Assembly: GCA_037833965.1 (NCBI GenBank)
Contig: AP031355.1
Span: 6,659,501-6,723,500 of the forward strand
Source of the DNA: Marchantia polymorpha subsp. ruderalis
Lineage: Eukaryota > Streptophyta > Marchantiopsida > Marchantiales > Marchantiaceae
Reading direction: 5' to 3'
Length of the DNA: 64,000 nt
The translations under genes were made by a program, and so were the position numbers. Numbering within the stretch: the first letter of the stretch is position 1; each line of letters opens with the position of its first letter. The notes under the pieces are model-generated. The model worked only from the letters and a program-made list of their open reading frames with translations. It was not told the DNA's origin and did not search any database. Positions 24,523 to 36,017 of the stretch are shown here, piece by piece.

Positions 24523-26600
24523 CATGTGTGGGATTTCCTGGAACACATTTCACGTATCATTCTTTCTAGATGAAGTTCATGTGTTCCTACCTTAGTGAAA
24601 TGATTTCGCAAGCAGAATAGTGATTTTTACAATTACTAGGGAAAGGATCTAACATTCATATCTCCTATGTAAATTGCAGAGTCCCAATCTGAAAAATAGG
24701 TCGGGTGATTCCTGGTGGACACGAATCAAAGAACTTGAAGTGTTTTGAGACACTATCAGACCTTTCTAGAACGAATTGGGACGATAATTATACTCGTCTC
24801 TTCATAATTGTACCTTCTCCTCTATATACTATAAAAGCTCTTCACGAGGGCGATGATCACTTATTTCGTACATGGATAATAGTGGCGACTGGATATGGGA
24901 AGTATGTGCTTGCATTCCTGTCTGCGGTGGTTCGCCTTCTCTCTTACCTGCTGTTAACTCCATATTTCATGAGCAGTTGCACGTACAAGCAAATCGAAAA
25001 TCTTACTGGTGCTGCCGATTTTGGATCTATGTTATGAGCTCCACAGGAAAAGCAGCCCTGACAAACTAATGTGATGGGAACTGTAAGCTAATTCACGACG
25101 TATATAGTATCGGAAGTAAAAGGTAATGATCATCTTTCCTGGAACAAGCATTCACAATTGTCATTGCTGCAGTTTCATATTCATACTACTTTTGAAGATT
25201 TTGAAGATCGATATGCTCCACGTATATTCTAAGACTATGGTCATAAAACTTCGAAGCTGCACATCTCTAGTCTGTGCATCACATAGTAAATTTGCTGAGA
25301 ATTAACTTTCTATAATACCGAATCTCCGATTGAGCTCAGAAACATGTCACTGGATATTATAAACTTTAGTTTATTTTTTGCGCATTATCTTGTCTCCTAA
25401 TAGGTGTAATTTGACCTGCTTTGAGGCATCTTTGCTATAGGAAAATGGGCTGAGAATATATTAGTGATCATGGTGTCTCGGAGATCATCTGAGATTGACT
25501 GACTCGTTCAAAAAACTCCAGTAGACCTTTCCGACACATATGATCATTTTGACCACTCATCTGATTCAATGTAATGATGCAGCGTCAGGAGTTACTAAAA
25601 TAGTCACCAAGATGGACAACTAGGAACGGAAAATCTAAATTTACTACTCATTTTTTCCCTCTTTACAAATCTCAGCTTTTCATCCCGGTTTTTGCCACTA
25701 TCGATGGACTGATACTTTTAATTTTCTAAGAAATTTTCATATGGCAATATTATGCTCGTTTCATCTGAGACAGAAGCACTTTCAAACTCTCTTGTCTGGC
25801 CCACCGGTTCGGGTAGTTAAATACAACTTGAACCTCAATATCTACCTAACCCAGGTACAGATGGAAAGATCTTTGAGATGTGGTTTCATGCTCAGGTAAC
25901 AACTGTCACTAACTGTGGTTCAAAGAATGTGAATATAAGACGGTTGAGTAATATTTCTGACCCTAGTGATATACTTTGATTACTATTTGTTTTAGACATG
26001 CATGGTGTCGGCCTTATTGATATTCAGACAATCTCTGTACTAAGAATTTTGGCAATCCTTTGACCATAGGGATGCTCACTCTGGTTGACAGAGCATCATT
26101 TATCATATCTAAGATCCCTTATTTTATGTTTTGTGAAGGAGTCAAACATGCAAGAATTTATTGTACAGCGAAAAGACTTCACATAGTTCTCATGGTCATG
26201 CAGTCACTTGACAGCAAGAATTGAAGGTTTTAATTCCCTCGCAGACATGATGCACCAAAACTATTACACCCCGCGCATTGGGAAACAGTGAGCGGTGTTC
26301 AAAGCTTTAATGATGAGATAATTGGTGTTTTCAGTATCTGGGCACAGTCGCGTCTCCGAGATTTTTCGTGTGAGGAGAATCATGATTGACGATAGGAAAT
26401 GTGATACGCGCACGTCTTTATCAGTGGGATCCGAAGCTTTGTGCGTCGAGGTTGGTAGATTTTTCTGTGCCCCTGTGATGAATGAATCATGTCGTCGTTT
26501 AGGAGATCGAAATCAGCTCGGAAATTCGAGATTTGTTGCCGAGTCCCATATTAGATATTGCGCTTGGTAAAAGAACTCAACTCATCCTTTGATACAGCAC
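24523..26600. other. Downstream flank of copy 3; no gene supported
   Basis: The sequence resembles 3060-4900 downstream of the truncated copy, including the recurring motif near 25985-26060 and a block at 26260-26310 that matches 4965-5030. Frames at 24705-25037 and 26322-26570 have no recognisable motif. Confidence 0.45.
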
Positions 26601-28028
26601 TCTTCACTGTAAAAAAAATGCTCTAACTCAAAAAATTCAAAATCATTATCGAGAAGAATTTATCCTAAAGATACGTAATATAGTAGTCATTCTCTACATG
26701 TAATGTGAAAAATCCTCTTATTTCCATATATCATCGTCTCCTTCACGTTAGTGATTACCTATTTTCTCTCACGCTACCTGCGTGATACTTACCTTTATCT
26801 CTATAATTAATATGATATCTTTACACTGTGAAAAGCGACTCTTCACTCACCGTCAAAAACCTCAAGCTTACACTCAACATTTAAATGAGGTCATGTCTAG
26901 CTTTGATGGAAGTAAGTGGCAATCTATATAAGTTTGAATACCTAAGATATTACTTAAAACCTCAAATAATGAATGGTATTTCTTCAGCTTATTGATTTTA
27001 TGTTTACTAACCTCAAAAATCTTAGAAACAATCACAACCTGAACAACCACAAAATATTTCATATATGATTTCCAACTGTATTACCACTACTATGTCTACC
27101 TTTGATTCTCAAATAAATGCCATCGCCGCCACCTTGTTATTTATCCAATGTATTTGTGAATTCGATAACTTTTGTTCCTAAACCCAATGTGCAATGCCAA
27201 CCAACATTTTATAGCATATAATGAGAGCATTACAGTATATGTAGATGTCATTAGTATACCATATGCACATCAACTTCTGAGGTTGACAGGAAACTCAAAT
27301 AAATAATTCCTGAGATGCAAGTGAACACCTAATAGTGTATCTAAGGTATTTCATCCACCTCCAACATCATTAGCAGGTGGATTTATCTGCAACTGTCGAC
27401 TGCGCAAAAAATCTATTCTTTTCATGCCTCTGGCTTCTCCCAGTTTAGAAGTATCTTCCCCATGCCAAAGCTCTCTAACCTAAACTTTACCACCAACAAT
27501 TCCTCACAAATTTCAATCCTTTGCTTCAGAATGAAGGTCGATTCATATTGCTCATGAAAGTCTTGTCCCAACTTCAAAGTTTCATGATTGTGAAGATGTG
27601 CAGACCAAATTTTGAGAATATATAGTTTTTTCATTAAATCAATAGCATCCATCACTTGAAAGTTTACAACCGTAACTTCGATTTGTTAAGTTCACATGGG
27701 TCTGAAATAGGATTGGTTAGTATCGTCGAAGTGCGATTTCATGTCAAGCTTTGGGTGGGAAGAAAGTAAGTCATCTTTTGCCAATGGAAGTGGTGAAGCA
27801 AAGCAAGCATATATTTTATTAATATATTCAATATAAGAATAAAGAATTTTCTTAATAAAACTATATTTTTATGCATATTACTGAAATCATAGACTGCCGC
27901 TTCCAATTCCTGTAATTTTTGGACCACTTTAGTCCACAGATACATGATACCAAACACTTAACTCATACCCATAACACTCAGTTTGTATCTTACGTAACTT
28001 CTCAAAAAACTACACCGGATTGTACATG
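26601..28028. other. AT-rich region without recognised genes
   Basis: Short frames only. One minus-strand frame (27422-27655, 77 residues) has a composition that could be a retrotransposon gag remnant, but no motif supports it. Confidence 0.4.
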
Positions 28029-28998
28029 ACATCTGTAATAACCCACTAAAGGCTAAAACTGCAATATAGTGGTAGAAAGGTCGAACCCACAGGGACAGAG
28101 GAACACACAGGGTACAAAGTGTCACGTTTAACAAACTATTGAGGAGTTTGAATTCTCAGGCGACTGTCACTCCCAGAAATACTGCAAGTGTCCACTCGGA
28201 GCGCACTCGGAGGTCGCACAGTGCAGCGTAACACACACACACACACACACCTGAAACTACAGAAACACAACCCAGAGATCCGTTAGGACCTCTACTCAAG
28301 ATTTCAGGGGGAAAGTCTCTCAAGAGTACACTCAGCGAAGCTGCGGGTAGTGACTCCCAACTCCGGCTTTTACAACACTTCCACTAGCTTGCTGCTAGTG
28401 TAGGAAACCCGGTTTGGACTGCCTACTTCGGATCAAAGTCACTCATACGCGGTGAACAACACTCTCAACTCACAAACGCGCAGAGAACACAGGTCCGCAC
28501 TGAAGAACTCACTGAAAAACATTCCAGTAACACAACAACAGTCTATTGAAGAGTTTGAATTCTCAGGCACTTGTCATTCCCAAAAATACTACAGGGGTTA
28601 CCTCAAAGGCACCTGCGGCAGCGTAACCTGAATTTACAACCAAGGCTTGCACGAAGTAGCAAAACTTCACTTTGGCATTCAGGGGAAAAATCCCGAAGGA
28701 GTACAACCAGAAACAAACACTCGAAGGTGTAGGGGCGAAACTATTCAAGTATCTAACTAGTCACTGGCTCTGAGCATCAACAATCACCCGCAGGTGTAGA
28801 TCCGAACTACTCAAGTCTCTAACCAATGTACTAGCTCTGAACATTCGGCCGAAGGCCTTCAGCTACACAATGCGGAACGCTAAGGTGTAGCTCCTCGTGC
28901 GTGGTGACAGAACTAAGGACACAGAGACGCAGAGAAAATGAGTTCCTGATCTGCACTTCTGAATTTGGGAAAGAACCCAAGGCAAGACGCCTTGAACT

Positions 28999-29006
28999 AT
29001 TTTATA
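28999..29006 (-). promoter_or_regulatory. TATA-type site of E1
   Basis: TATAAAAT in minus sense, followed by a short GGCGTCTTGCC hairpin, at the same relative position (about 1 kb before the 3' end) as in the other four family members. Confidence 0.5.
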
Positions 29007-29042
29007 CCTTCTAAATCCTAACTAGCACTACACTGCACTACG

Positions 29043-29798
29043 CTACACGCCGGCACGGAACCACGCTACACTACACTCCGCGGAACATGTGCTACGTCTC
29101 CTGCGCGACGGACTGCCGCGCACTAACTCCCTACCCTGCCAGTCTTCCGCTCGACTGCGCAGTCCCAACCGCTGCAACGCCGCGGACACCTCCACCTCGA
29201 GGGTGGACATGGTATCCCGCGTCTTCGACAGAAAAGCGTCTAGCTTCTTCGCTACCTTCCGCCGACTCCTGCTGTCGCCTACCAACAACCCTGCTACGCG
29301 AAGTTCAAACTCACGCAGTGTGAGTTTCTCCTGCGCCGCCACTTCCCACTGGGCGTAGCCCTTGAGAGAGTGGGCGACACGCCTCGCCATCTCCTCCTTC
29401 GTGCGATCTGCCTCTCGCCTGCGATCCTCTTCAATTACCACTAACTGCGATTCGGCCTCCGCACGCTGCGCTCTCAATTCACCACACTCTGACTGTAGGA
29501 TTGATACGGTTGAGGATTTCAGTCGCCATTGATTGCGTTGGCGACTGACCCGAGTGGGGCTGCACGTCGTCGACGTGTGCTGCCTGCGAAGGCACCGCTG
29601 CAGCCTCGCTGCTCTTCGCCAAAATGTCCAAGGCGGTGGGCGAATGTGGCCGTGCTGCATCCCTGTCGCCCGCTTGTCGGTCCTCGACCGTATCCTCTCT
29701 GCCGCCGACGTCCGCCGCCGAAGGCGATCGAGCGGAGGGTATCTGCGCGGGGTTTGATTGCGCATCGCGCACCGAAATTTCGTCCCGCGAACAGTCAA
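29043..29798 (-). pseudogene. Broken element-encoded coiled-coil protein (E1)
   Basis: The C-terminal half (about 29500 down to 29050) encodes LREFELR, GDSRSRRKVAKKLDAFL and LQRLGLRSRAEDW, the same domain as in E3 and E4. The N-terminal part lies in another frame (29772-29479), where SPTALDILA and ATEIL match the E4 protein. Between them the roughly 170-residue coiled-coil part present in E4 is missing, so there is a deletion plus a frameshift near 29500. In E4 the same protein is preceded by a long N-terminal domain not seen here. The product would have had no catalytic motif. Confidence 0.8.
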
Positions 29799-30840
29799 TC
29801 CGCTCCTCCGTCAGGTCCTACTCCCTCGATCGGTCCTGCGCGAGGGCTGTGCCTGGCCTGTGCGCAGGCGCAAATGCCGGCGCCTTGTCCGCCGCAGGCG
29901 CAGCGCCGAAGGCGTCTATCGCCAAAGGCGACATAGCCAGGGGCCGCTCGCCCGATGTCCCTTGGCCCGTAGGCCCTACCGCCGAAGGCGCATCTACCGG
30001 CGGACTACCCGCCGATGGTGCGGCCTCCGCACGCTCCCTGCTCGCATCTCCTCGGCCCGAAGGCCCTGGCGCCGAAGGCGCAAATCGCGGCGCGTTGTGC
30101 GCCGGAGGGTCTGGCCCCGAAGGCCTGTGCCCGTAGGCGGATCTTCCGCCGGCTCCTTCCCCTTCCTACGTTGGAACGGGGGTGATTCCTGCCTGTGCGC
30201 AAGCGGCATGTGTGGAGGTGACCTGTGCACATGCGACCTGTGCACAGGCGGACTGCTTCTTCCCACGCGTAGGCGGAGGTCCACGTCCGCTTGTGGTCGC
30301 CTGTCCGTCGAGGCTCGCCTGTGCGCAGGCGGACTCCTCGGCGGATTCTCCGCCGGCGCGGAACTTCACCCGCCTGTGCACAAGCGCTCACCTGTGCGCA
30401 GGCGAAGTCCGTCCACGTCGATGCGCTGGCGCGGAAGGCGTTGACCGCGGTCAACCGACTCCGTCCAGACTGTCCGTTCCTTGTCTCTTTGTCGGCGCGC
30501 TCCGCCGCCGCAACTCCGTCCGTCCAAGAGCGCATCCATCCGTCCCGTCCGTACAGTCCGTACGGTCCGTACGGATTTTACTATTCTGGCGGCTCCTTGC
30601 TCGTCCGTGCTGTTGCGCTGGCGCGGAAGGCGCCGTACAATTTCTACCTCCCAAGGCGCATTTCTAGGGCCCAAGGCGGATTTCCCGCCGACGCCGAAGC
30701 GCCTGTGCACAGGCGCACGCCTGTGCGTAGGCGAACTTTGCGCCTACATCAAAACCCTATTTCGCCTGTGCGCAGGCGAACTTCCTTCGTCCGCGCATAG
30801 GACAAAACTTCTTCGGCTGTGCGTAGGCGAAGAACTGAGT
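29600..30840. repeat. Palindrome array in E1: GCC(TTCG)GC and CCTGTGCACAGG type
   Basis: GCCGAAGGC (minus-sense GCCTTCGGC) recurs many times at about 29720-30130, and GCCTGTGC(A/G)CAGGC type palindromes recur at about 30200-30840. Several long GC-rich frames cross this region on both strands in all phases, as expected from composition, and they are not called as genes. The part at about 30650-30860 is the inverted equivalent of 56512-56690 in E5. Confidence 0.8.
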
Positions 30841-30852
30841 ATCTTACAACCT

Positions 30853-30975
30853 TCATAACTCCCGGAGTCCTCATCCGTTGTTGGCGTTCTTGGGCTCGTT
30901 GGAATCAGCGCGTCGAGCTCTTTCCAACGAGACCCTAACTAGGTCAAGGCATTTGGGGGTTGACCTAAATATGAA
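30853..30975 (-). repeat. Hairpin module, inverted copy in E1
   Basis: Reverse-complement copy of the roughly 120-bp module described under 56110-57516: it begins at CATAACTCC on plus and contains CTCGTTGGAA and TTCCAACGAG arms near 30897-30932. Confidence 0.65.
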
Positions 30976-31430
30976 GGATTTCCCTACCGCCGCGGACGTA
31001 GCGCCGAAGACGGATTTTGCGCCTTGCGCCGTAGGGATCATACCTTCAGAGCTCGCAGGGAGGGTGGTGCCCTTCCTTGACGCTGCACCCAACTCCTAGA
31101 TTCTACGAGGTCCCTCGAGAATCTCTGCGATCTTCCGAATTCACTCTATTTTGATGCACCGAAGGCTATTTACATTGCTACCTTGGTACAGTTTTCCAAA
31201 AATGTTTTATGTGGTAACTCACTTTTTGTTTTTCGCCGGAACTAAAACATTTTTGATTAGTAAGTACCGTGGTAGCAGCTGTAAATAGTAATCGGTACGC
31301 AAAGCCAGAGCAAAAAGAGGATCGAGGACAGTCAAGGGGTTTTGGGCTTAGGCCACAGTGGAACGCTTGGAATGGAACGGGTGGTTCACGCTGTAGGACT
31401 CGCTTCGAGCACCTTCGGCGGTAGATCACT

Positions 31431-32085
31431 CATAACTTCCTCAATTCTTAACGCCTTGAAATACTTAGGGTCTCGTTGGAAAGAACTCAACGCGCTCGTT
31501 CTAACGAGCCCAAGAACGCCTAGAACGGATGAGGACTCAGGGAGTTGTGACTGTCGGAAGATGCAAAGAAGAACGCATACGGATAGGCGGAAGGAGTTCG
31601 TCGTCGGCAGAATATCCACCTTCGGCCCTGGACGTTCGCCTTCCGCGACGGACGTCTTCGGGTCAACTTCAAGTCGGCAAACTCGGAGTCGGAGAACTCG
31701 GGGTTGGCGAACTCGAGGTCGGAGAACTCGGAGTTGGCAAACTTGAGGTCGGCGAACTCGAGGTCAAAGAACTTCAAGTCGGCAAACTCGGAGTCGGCAA
31801 ACTTGAGGTCGGCGAACTCGAGGTCGGCGAACTTCAAGTCAGCAAACTCGGAGTCGGCAAACTTGAGGTCAGAGAACTCGGAGTCGGCGAAACATCGTGC
31901 GGGCGCCTTCGGCGATAACAGATAACAAGCCTTCGACAGTGTGCCTTCGGCGAAGGATAAAACCGGCATAACTCTTTCAACTCGTAACGGTTTGACTCAA
32001 TTAGGATCTCGTTAGAAAGAGCTCGACGAGGTCGTTCCAACGAGCCCAAGAACTCTTGAAACGGATCAAGGATCTGTGAGTTATG
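31431..32085 (+). repeat. Two hairpin modules in E2
   Basis: Copies at 31431-31549 and 31967-32085, both 119 bp by this count. Each begins CATAACT, carries CTCGTT(G/A)(G/A)AA and TTC(C/T)AACGAG arms around a short loop, and ends GAGTT(A/G)TG, which pairs with the beginning. Confidence 0.8.
31668..31890 (+). repeat. 15-bp minisatellite, first block
   Basis: About 15 tandem variants of GAACTCGAGGTCGGC. In one plus frame they read as ELEVG, ELGVG or KLGVG pentads. A shorter block of the same unit is at 32153-32252. Being a multiple of three, the unit keeps all frames open, so the frames are not evidence of a gene. Confidence 0.9.
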
Positions 32086-32152
32086 GGTGTCGGGCGTGAC
32101 TGTTACAAATAGGCAAAGGTGCGGAAGTGCGTCTTCGGCGGTCAACGCCTTC

Positions 32153-32252
32153 GGAGAACTCGGAGTCGGCGAACTTGAGGTCGGCGAACTCGAGGTCGGC
32201 GAACTTCAAGTCAGCAAACTCGGAGTCGGCGAACTCGAGGTCGGCAAACCGA
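32153..32252 (+). repeat. 15-bp minisatellite, second block
   Basis: About six or seven units of the same 15-bp repeat as at 31668-31890, separated from it by a hairpin module. Confidence 0.9.
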
Positions 32253-32422
32253 ATGCGGTTCAGAGATCTTGCGGAGTCCATATCTCTGCGATGGACGGTC
32301 GGATGGATCTGAAATTTGATGGGGCCGTTGATCTCAGTCGGCCACGCATGCCTGCAAATATTCAGCCTCAGATCTCGGATGTAAAGACGCTGGCGGCTCT
32401 GTACAGTAGGCTTAGGATTCAG

Positions 32423-32447
32423 ATTTAGGGTTAGGGTTAGATTTAGG
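32423..32447 (+). repeat. Interstitial telomere-like motif in E2
   Basis: TTTAGGGTTAGGGTTAG followed by ATTTAGG, a short degenerate run of plant telomere units inside the element. An almost identical run lies in E5 at 57891-57916. Confidence 0.75.
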
Positions 32448-32549
32448 TTGTAAGTTAGAGGGGAAGGTAGCCGCCGACTCCTCAGGTGTAGGATCTGTTG
32501 CGGCTCGCACCCTAGCAGGTAGCGTAGTGTTAGTTAGGACCTTAGAGAG

Positions 32550-32556
32550 TATAAAG
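32550..32556 (+). promoter_or_regulatory. TATA-type site of E2
   Basis: TATAAAG followed by a CAAGGCGTTTTGCCTTG hairpin, about 0.9 kb before the element's 3' end, as in E1, E3, E4 and E5. Confidence 0.5.
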
Positions 32557-33506
32557 TAGTTCAAGGCGTTTTGCCCTGGGACTCTTCCAGTTGCGGAAGT
32601 GCAGATAAGGAACTCACTTTCTTGGCGTGTTTGTGCATTTTGGTCCTGGCACCACGTAGAGAAGCTGCAGCATAGCGAAGTTACCGTATGTTGTAGTTGA
32701 AGGCCTTCGGCTGAATGTTCAGAGCTAGCACCCGGTTAGAGACTTGAGTAGTGCGGATCTGCACCTGCGGGTGATTTATGATGCTCAGAGCCGGTTGCGA
32801 GTTAGAGACTTGAACAGTTCCCCCTTACTCCTTCGAGTGACATATCCTGATTGTACTCCTACGGGAAGTTTCCCCTGAATGCCAAAGTGAAGTTTTATTA
32901 CTTCGTGTAAGCCTTGGTTTGCAATTCAGGTTGTGTGTGTGTGTTACTGGATTGTGTCTCAGTTAAGTCCTCAGTCGGGCCTGTACTCCCTGCGTTTGGT
33001 GTGAGTCGAGGGTGACGTCCACGGCGTATGAAGAGGCTTCGTTTCGAAGTGGGAAGTCCAGTCCGGGTTCCCTACGCTAGTTCCTGGCGGAAGGGCAGTA
33101 AAAGCCGGAGTGGGAGTCACTACCTGCAGAACCTCTGAGTGAACTTTTGAGACACTTTCCCCCTGAAATCCGAAGCGGAGGCCCTGACCGACCTCCGAGT
33201 TGTGCTTTTGCCAGTTTCAGGTGTGTGTGTGTGTGTGTTGAGTGACTACGCTGTACTGTGCATCCTCCGAGCATCCTCCGAGTCGAGCATCCTCCTCCGA
33301 GTCGAGCACTGCAGTATTTCTGGGAGTGACAGTCGCCTGAGAATTCAAACTCTACAAAGTCTGTTAAACGTGACACTTTTTACTCTGTGTGTTGCCTCTG
33401 TCCCTGTGGGTTCGATCTTTTTACCACCATACTGCAGTTTTAGCCTTTGGTGGGTTATTACATTTTAGTTTCCTCAAAATTACCAAAAGTGAGGTACCAC
33501 AACATC

Positions 33507-34484
33507 CTTGATTCACTGTGATATATATCGAGAGATGGCGTATTTCAAACAGTCCTGCGAGAGCGTACTATTTCCGTTTGACTGCTTCTTTGCTTGTGTA
33601 TGGGTGTTGCTTTCGTTTCTTTGATTATGTTACTTCAGATTTGAACACTATATTCATCCTGCAAATGTTCATACCTCCATTTATGGAGATTTATTTGCAG
33701 ACACATGTTTTTTGTTTTGATATTTATTTGTTGAGCTTCACATGCATTGTTATTGGACTTTTTACTGAGAAAAAAATGACATGAACAATCTGCCCAAACA
33801 TAAGAAAGTCAACTACATATTGAACTTTAAACCAAACCTACAAGATTTGAAACTCAATCTTTTTACCATCTTCATACTATGAGTTCAATCATTTTGATAT
33901 CTTAAAATTGATACAATTCACTTATGTTATAGAATCAATTTCTGCAGCTTTCGAATAATCTTCAGTATGAACAATCTTGATGTCAAATAGTTAAAAGATG
34001 GACGAGGAAAAAGTTTTAGCTCTTGCAAATACACAGAAGAGTACACAATATTTCATAATAAGAAATAACTTCCGCATTTAGTTCCATGCATATACTACGC
34101 TTATGCTACGTCCACAACAACCATGTCTTTATTGAAAAACTACAAAAATGTTTATTACAAGCTATGATACTTCTTTTTATATGAAAACAAGATAGTGAAT
34201 TTTTTAATCCTAATCTTAAATCGTACTAAACCTAGATCTGACTATTACTTAAGTTTGATGAATTGGAGTTCAAAGCAAAACTTGAGTTAATATTAATGAT
34301 ATTTACTTCATTTTTTCTCCTCACTTATCTTATCTCTTAAATTTTGAAATTAATCATCAAATGCATAAATTTAATCTTGTATTATCATGCTAGATGTTTT
34401 CATTTTCAATTTCATCAACCTCAATAAAGCATACAAGTTGTAAGACAACAAATCGTTGCTCAAAAACCCCAAACAGCAGAGTAC
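33507..34484. other. AT-rich region between E1 and E3; no gene recognised
   Basis: Only short AT-rich frames (88 residues at 33518-33784, hydrophobic by composition). No motif recognised. Confidence 0.45.
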
Positions 34485-34823
34485 AAGTGTGTGGTAACCC
34501 ACCTTCTGTTTTTGTGCGGAATTAAAACATTTTTGGATAACAAGTACCACAGCAGCAACTGTAAATAGTAATCGGTACATAAAATAGATTGAAAAGGAGG
34601 ATCGCGGGTCACGGAGAATCCAGGAGTTGGGAGGGGCCAAAACCGAGGTCCGGCGCTTTGTTCGGCGCCGAAGGTTCCTACTGGGGAGAGCGCCTTCGAC
34701 GCCTTTGGCAACATCTCCTTTGCTGAGGTGTCTTCGGCGCAGGAGAAGTGTGGGGAGTAGCCTCGGCTCAAGGGCCTTTGGCTCAGAGGACTTTGGGTCA
34801 GATGCCTTCGGCGCAGACCCAAC

Positions 34824-35966
34824 TTGAGGAATCGGCCAAGGACGAAGGCCGGAAGGAGGAGACACGTGTGCCTTCAACACTGTCGCCTTCGGTGGTTGCA
34901 GATCGGGCAGGAGAAGCGGGGCCCGCCGGAAGCCAGATCTCCCACCGCGTTGGAGATCTTAGCAGGGAGTGGAGCGGCGGTCGCAGGAGCAGAAGCCACG
35001 CGACCCAGTTCCAGGGAATCGCCGAGGATTTTTGTGGCGACAGAGATCCTCGACTCAGATCCGAACTCAGAGGATGAGTCGAGTTCGGAAGGGCAGGAAG
35101 TGGAGTCGGTGCAAGGCACGTCAACAGGAGTGTTGTGCGAGCAGGTGGTACCACTATTGCGGTACCTTGATCGCAAGGAGTAGAAGTATGCTGATCCCCG
35201 CCATCGGGGATCCTACGTCGAGTTGGTGAGGAATCGGACGCGAATCAAAGTCGCGACGAATCCTATATTGATTTCCTTGGACCGCCAGTGCAGAGAGTTG
35301 AAGGAGAAGAACGATGTCCTGCACAGACATTTTACACTCTCGCGGAAACTGCAGAAGGTAGTACTAAAGCTGCGCGATGACGCAGCAGCCAAGGCCCAGA
35401 GCGAATTTGCGAAGCAGCGCGCACAGATCAAGGCCGAGCTCCATTTGGAGCAAATTCAGAATAGCACCTTGATAGAGGAGCTCGTGCGGCAGACGCGGTT
35501 GCTGGAGCAGTGTCAGATCGCAAGCAAGGCAGATGAAGAGTTAGTGTGTCGCCTGCAATCGCAGTGCGACGAATTGAGAGCGTAGCATGCGGATGCGGAG
35601 CTGCAGTTAGTGGAGTTTGAAGGCAGCAACCGGCGCGCGACAGATCGCACGCGTGAGGAGTTAGTCACGCGCGTGAATCAGCGTCTGAGAGGTTACACTC
35701 ATTGGGAGGTGGTAGCGCGAGAGAGAGTCATCTTGCGCGAGTAAGAGATTCGTGCGGCGGCCTTGATGTCGGGTGACAGTCGGAGCCGGCGGCGAGTGGC
35801 GAAGCGGTTAGATTCATTCCTGGCGAGGTTGCGAGACGCCATTGCGAACCTCGGGGCAGAGGTGACCGCGGTGTTGCGGCGGCTGGGATTGCACAGTAGG
35901 GCCGAAGACTGGTCGGGTAGGGAGACAGTGCGCGGTCGACCTTCGCACAGGAGGCATAGCAGATGA
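34824..35966 (+). pseudogene. Broken element-encoded coiled-coil protein (E3)
   Basis: Three successive open pieces match the second half of the E4 protein: 34824-35183 (SPTALEILAGSGAAVAG, ESPRIFVATEIL, GVLCEQVVPLLRYLDRK), 35223-35585 (heptad-like Leu/Glu/Lys coiled coil, ending QSQCDELRA) and 35763-35966 (GDSRSRRRVAKRLDSFL, LRRLGLHSRAEDW). Stop codons at 35183, 35585 and near 35742, with a frame change, separate them. The roughly 400-residue N-terminal domain of E4 is missing. No enzyme motif is visible; a structural role is only a guess. Confidence 0.85.
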
Positions 35967-36010
35967 CGTGTAGCGTAGAGTAGAGTGTTAGGTAGTTAGG
36001 ACTTAGAAGG

Positions 36011-36017
36011 TATAAAG
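36011..36017 (+). promoter_or_regulatory. TATA-type site of E3
   Basis: TATAAAG followed by TCAAGGCGTCTTGCCTTG hairpin, 0.9 kb before the 3' end of E3. Confidence 0.5.

Larger units (their letters stand above)
31210..33462 (+). mobile_element. Element E2, non-coding, nested in E1
   Basis: Starts TGTGGTAACTCAC and ends GTGGGTTATTACA; 2253 bp; exact 5-bp duplications TTTTA at 31205-31209 and 33463-33467. It splits the 5' terminal block of E1, which can be read across the insertion site. Contents: two hairpin modules, two stretches of a 15-bp minisatellite, a telomere-like motif, a TATA region and a roughly 0.9-kb 3' block nearly the same as that of E4 (59380-60339). The element protein gene is absent. 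The 134-, 129- and 113-residue frames here are minisatellite translations, not genes. Confidence 0.9.
28034..33501 (-). mobile_element. Element E1, minus orientation, interrupted by E2
   Basis: In minus sense it starts TGTGGTACCTCAC (ending at 33501) and ends GTGGGTTATTACA (at 28034). The flanks are exact 5-bp duplications, ACATC at 28029-28033 and 33502-33506. Element E2 with its own duplication sits inside; without E2 and one target copy, E1 is about 3.2 kb. Order in minus sense: 5' terminal block, one hairpin module, palindrome and CCTTCGG-rich region (29600-30840 on plus coordinates), broken coiled-coil protein gene, TATA region, roughly 1-kb 3' block. No reverse transcriptase, integrase or transposase is visible. 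Confidence 0.85.

Noticed and set aside
27422-27655. Possible copia gag remnant on the minus strand
   Set aside because: Only a general similarity in composition; no zinc knuckle or conserved gag block could be found.
29529-30800. Several overlapping open frames of 120-230 residues on both strands
   Set aside because: All six phases are open because of high GC content and repeated palindromes; the translations are Arg-, Pro- and Ala-rich without domains.
31660-31900. CRISPR-like array
   Set aside because: The 15-bp units are contiguous without unique spacers; it is a minisatellite in eukaryotic DNA.
31342-31969. Open frames with ELEVG or ADLEF repeats
   Set aside because: They are translations of a 15-bp minisatellite, which has no stop in any frame.
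32423-32447. Possible chromosome end because of TTTAGGG units
   Set aside because: Only two or three units, and the same run recurs inside E5 as part of the element.
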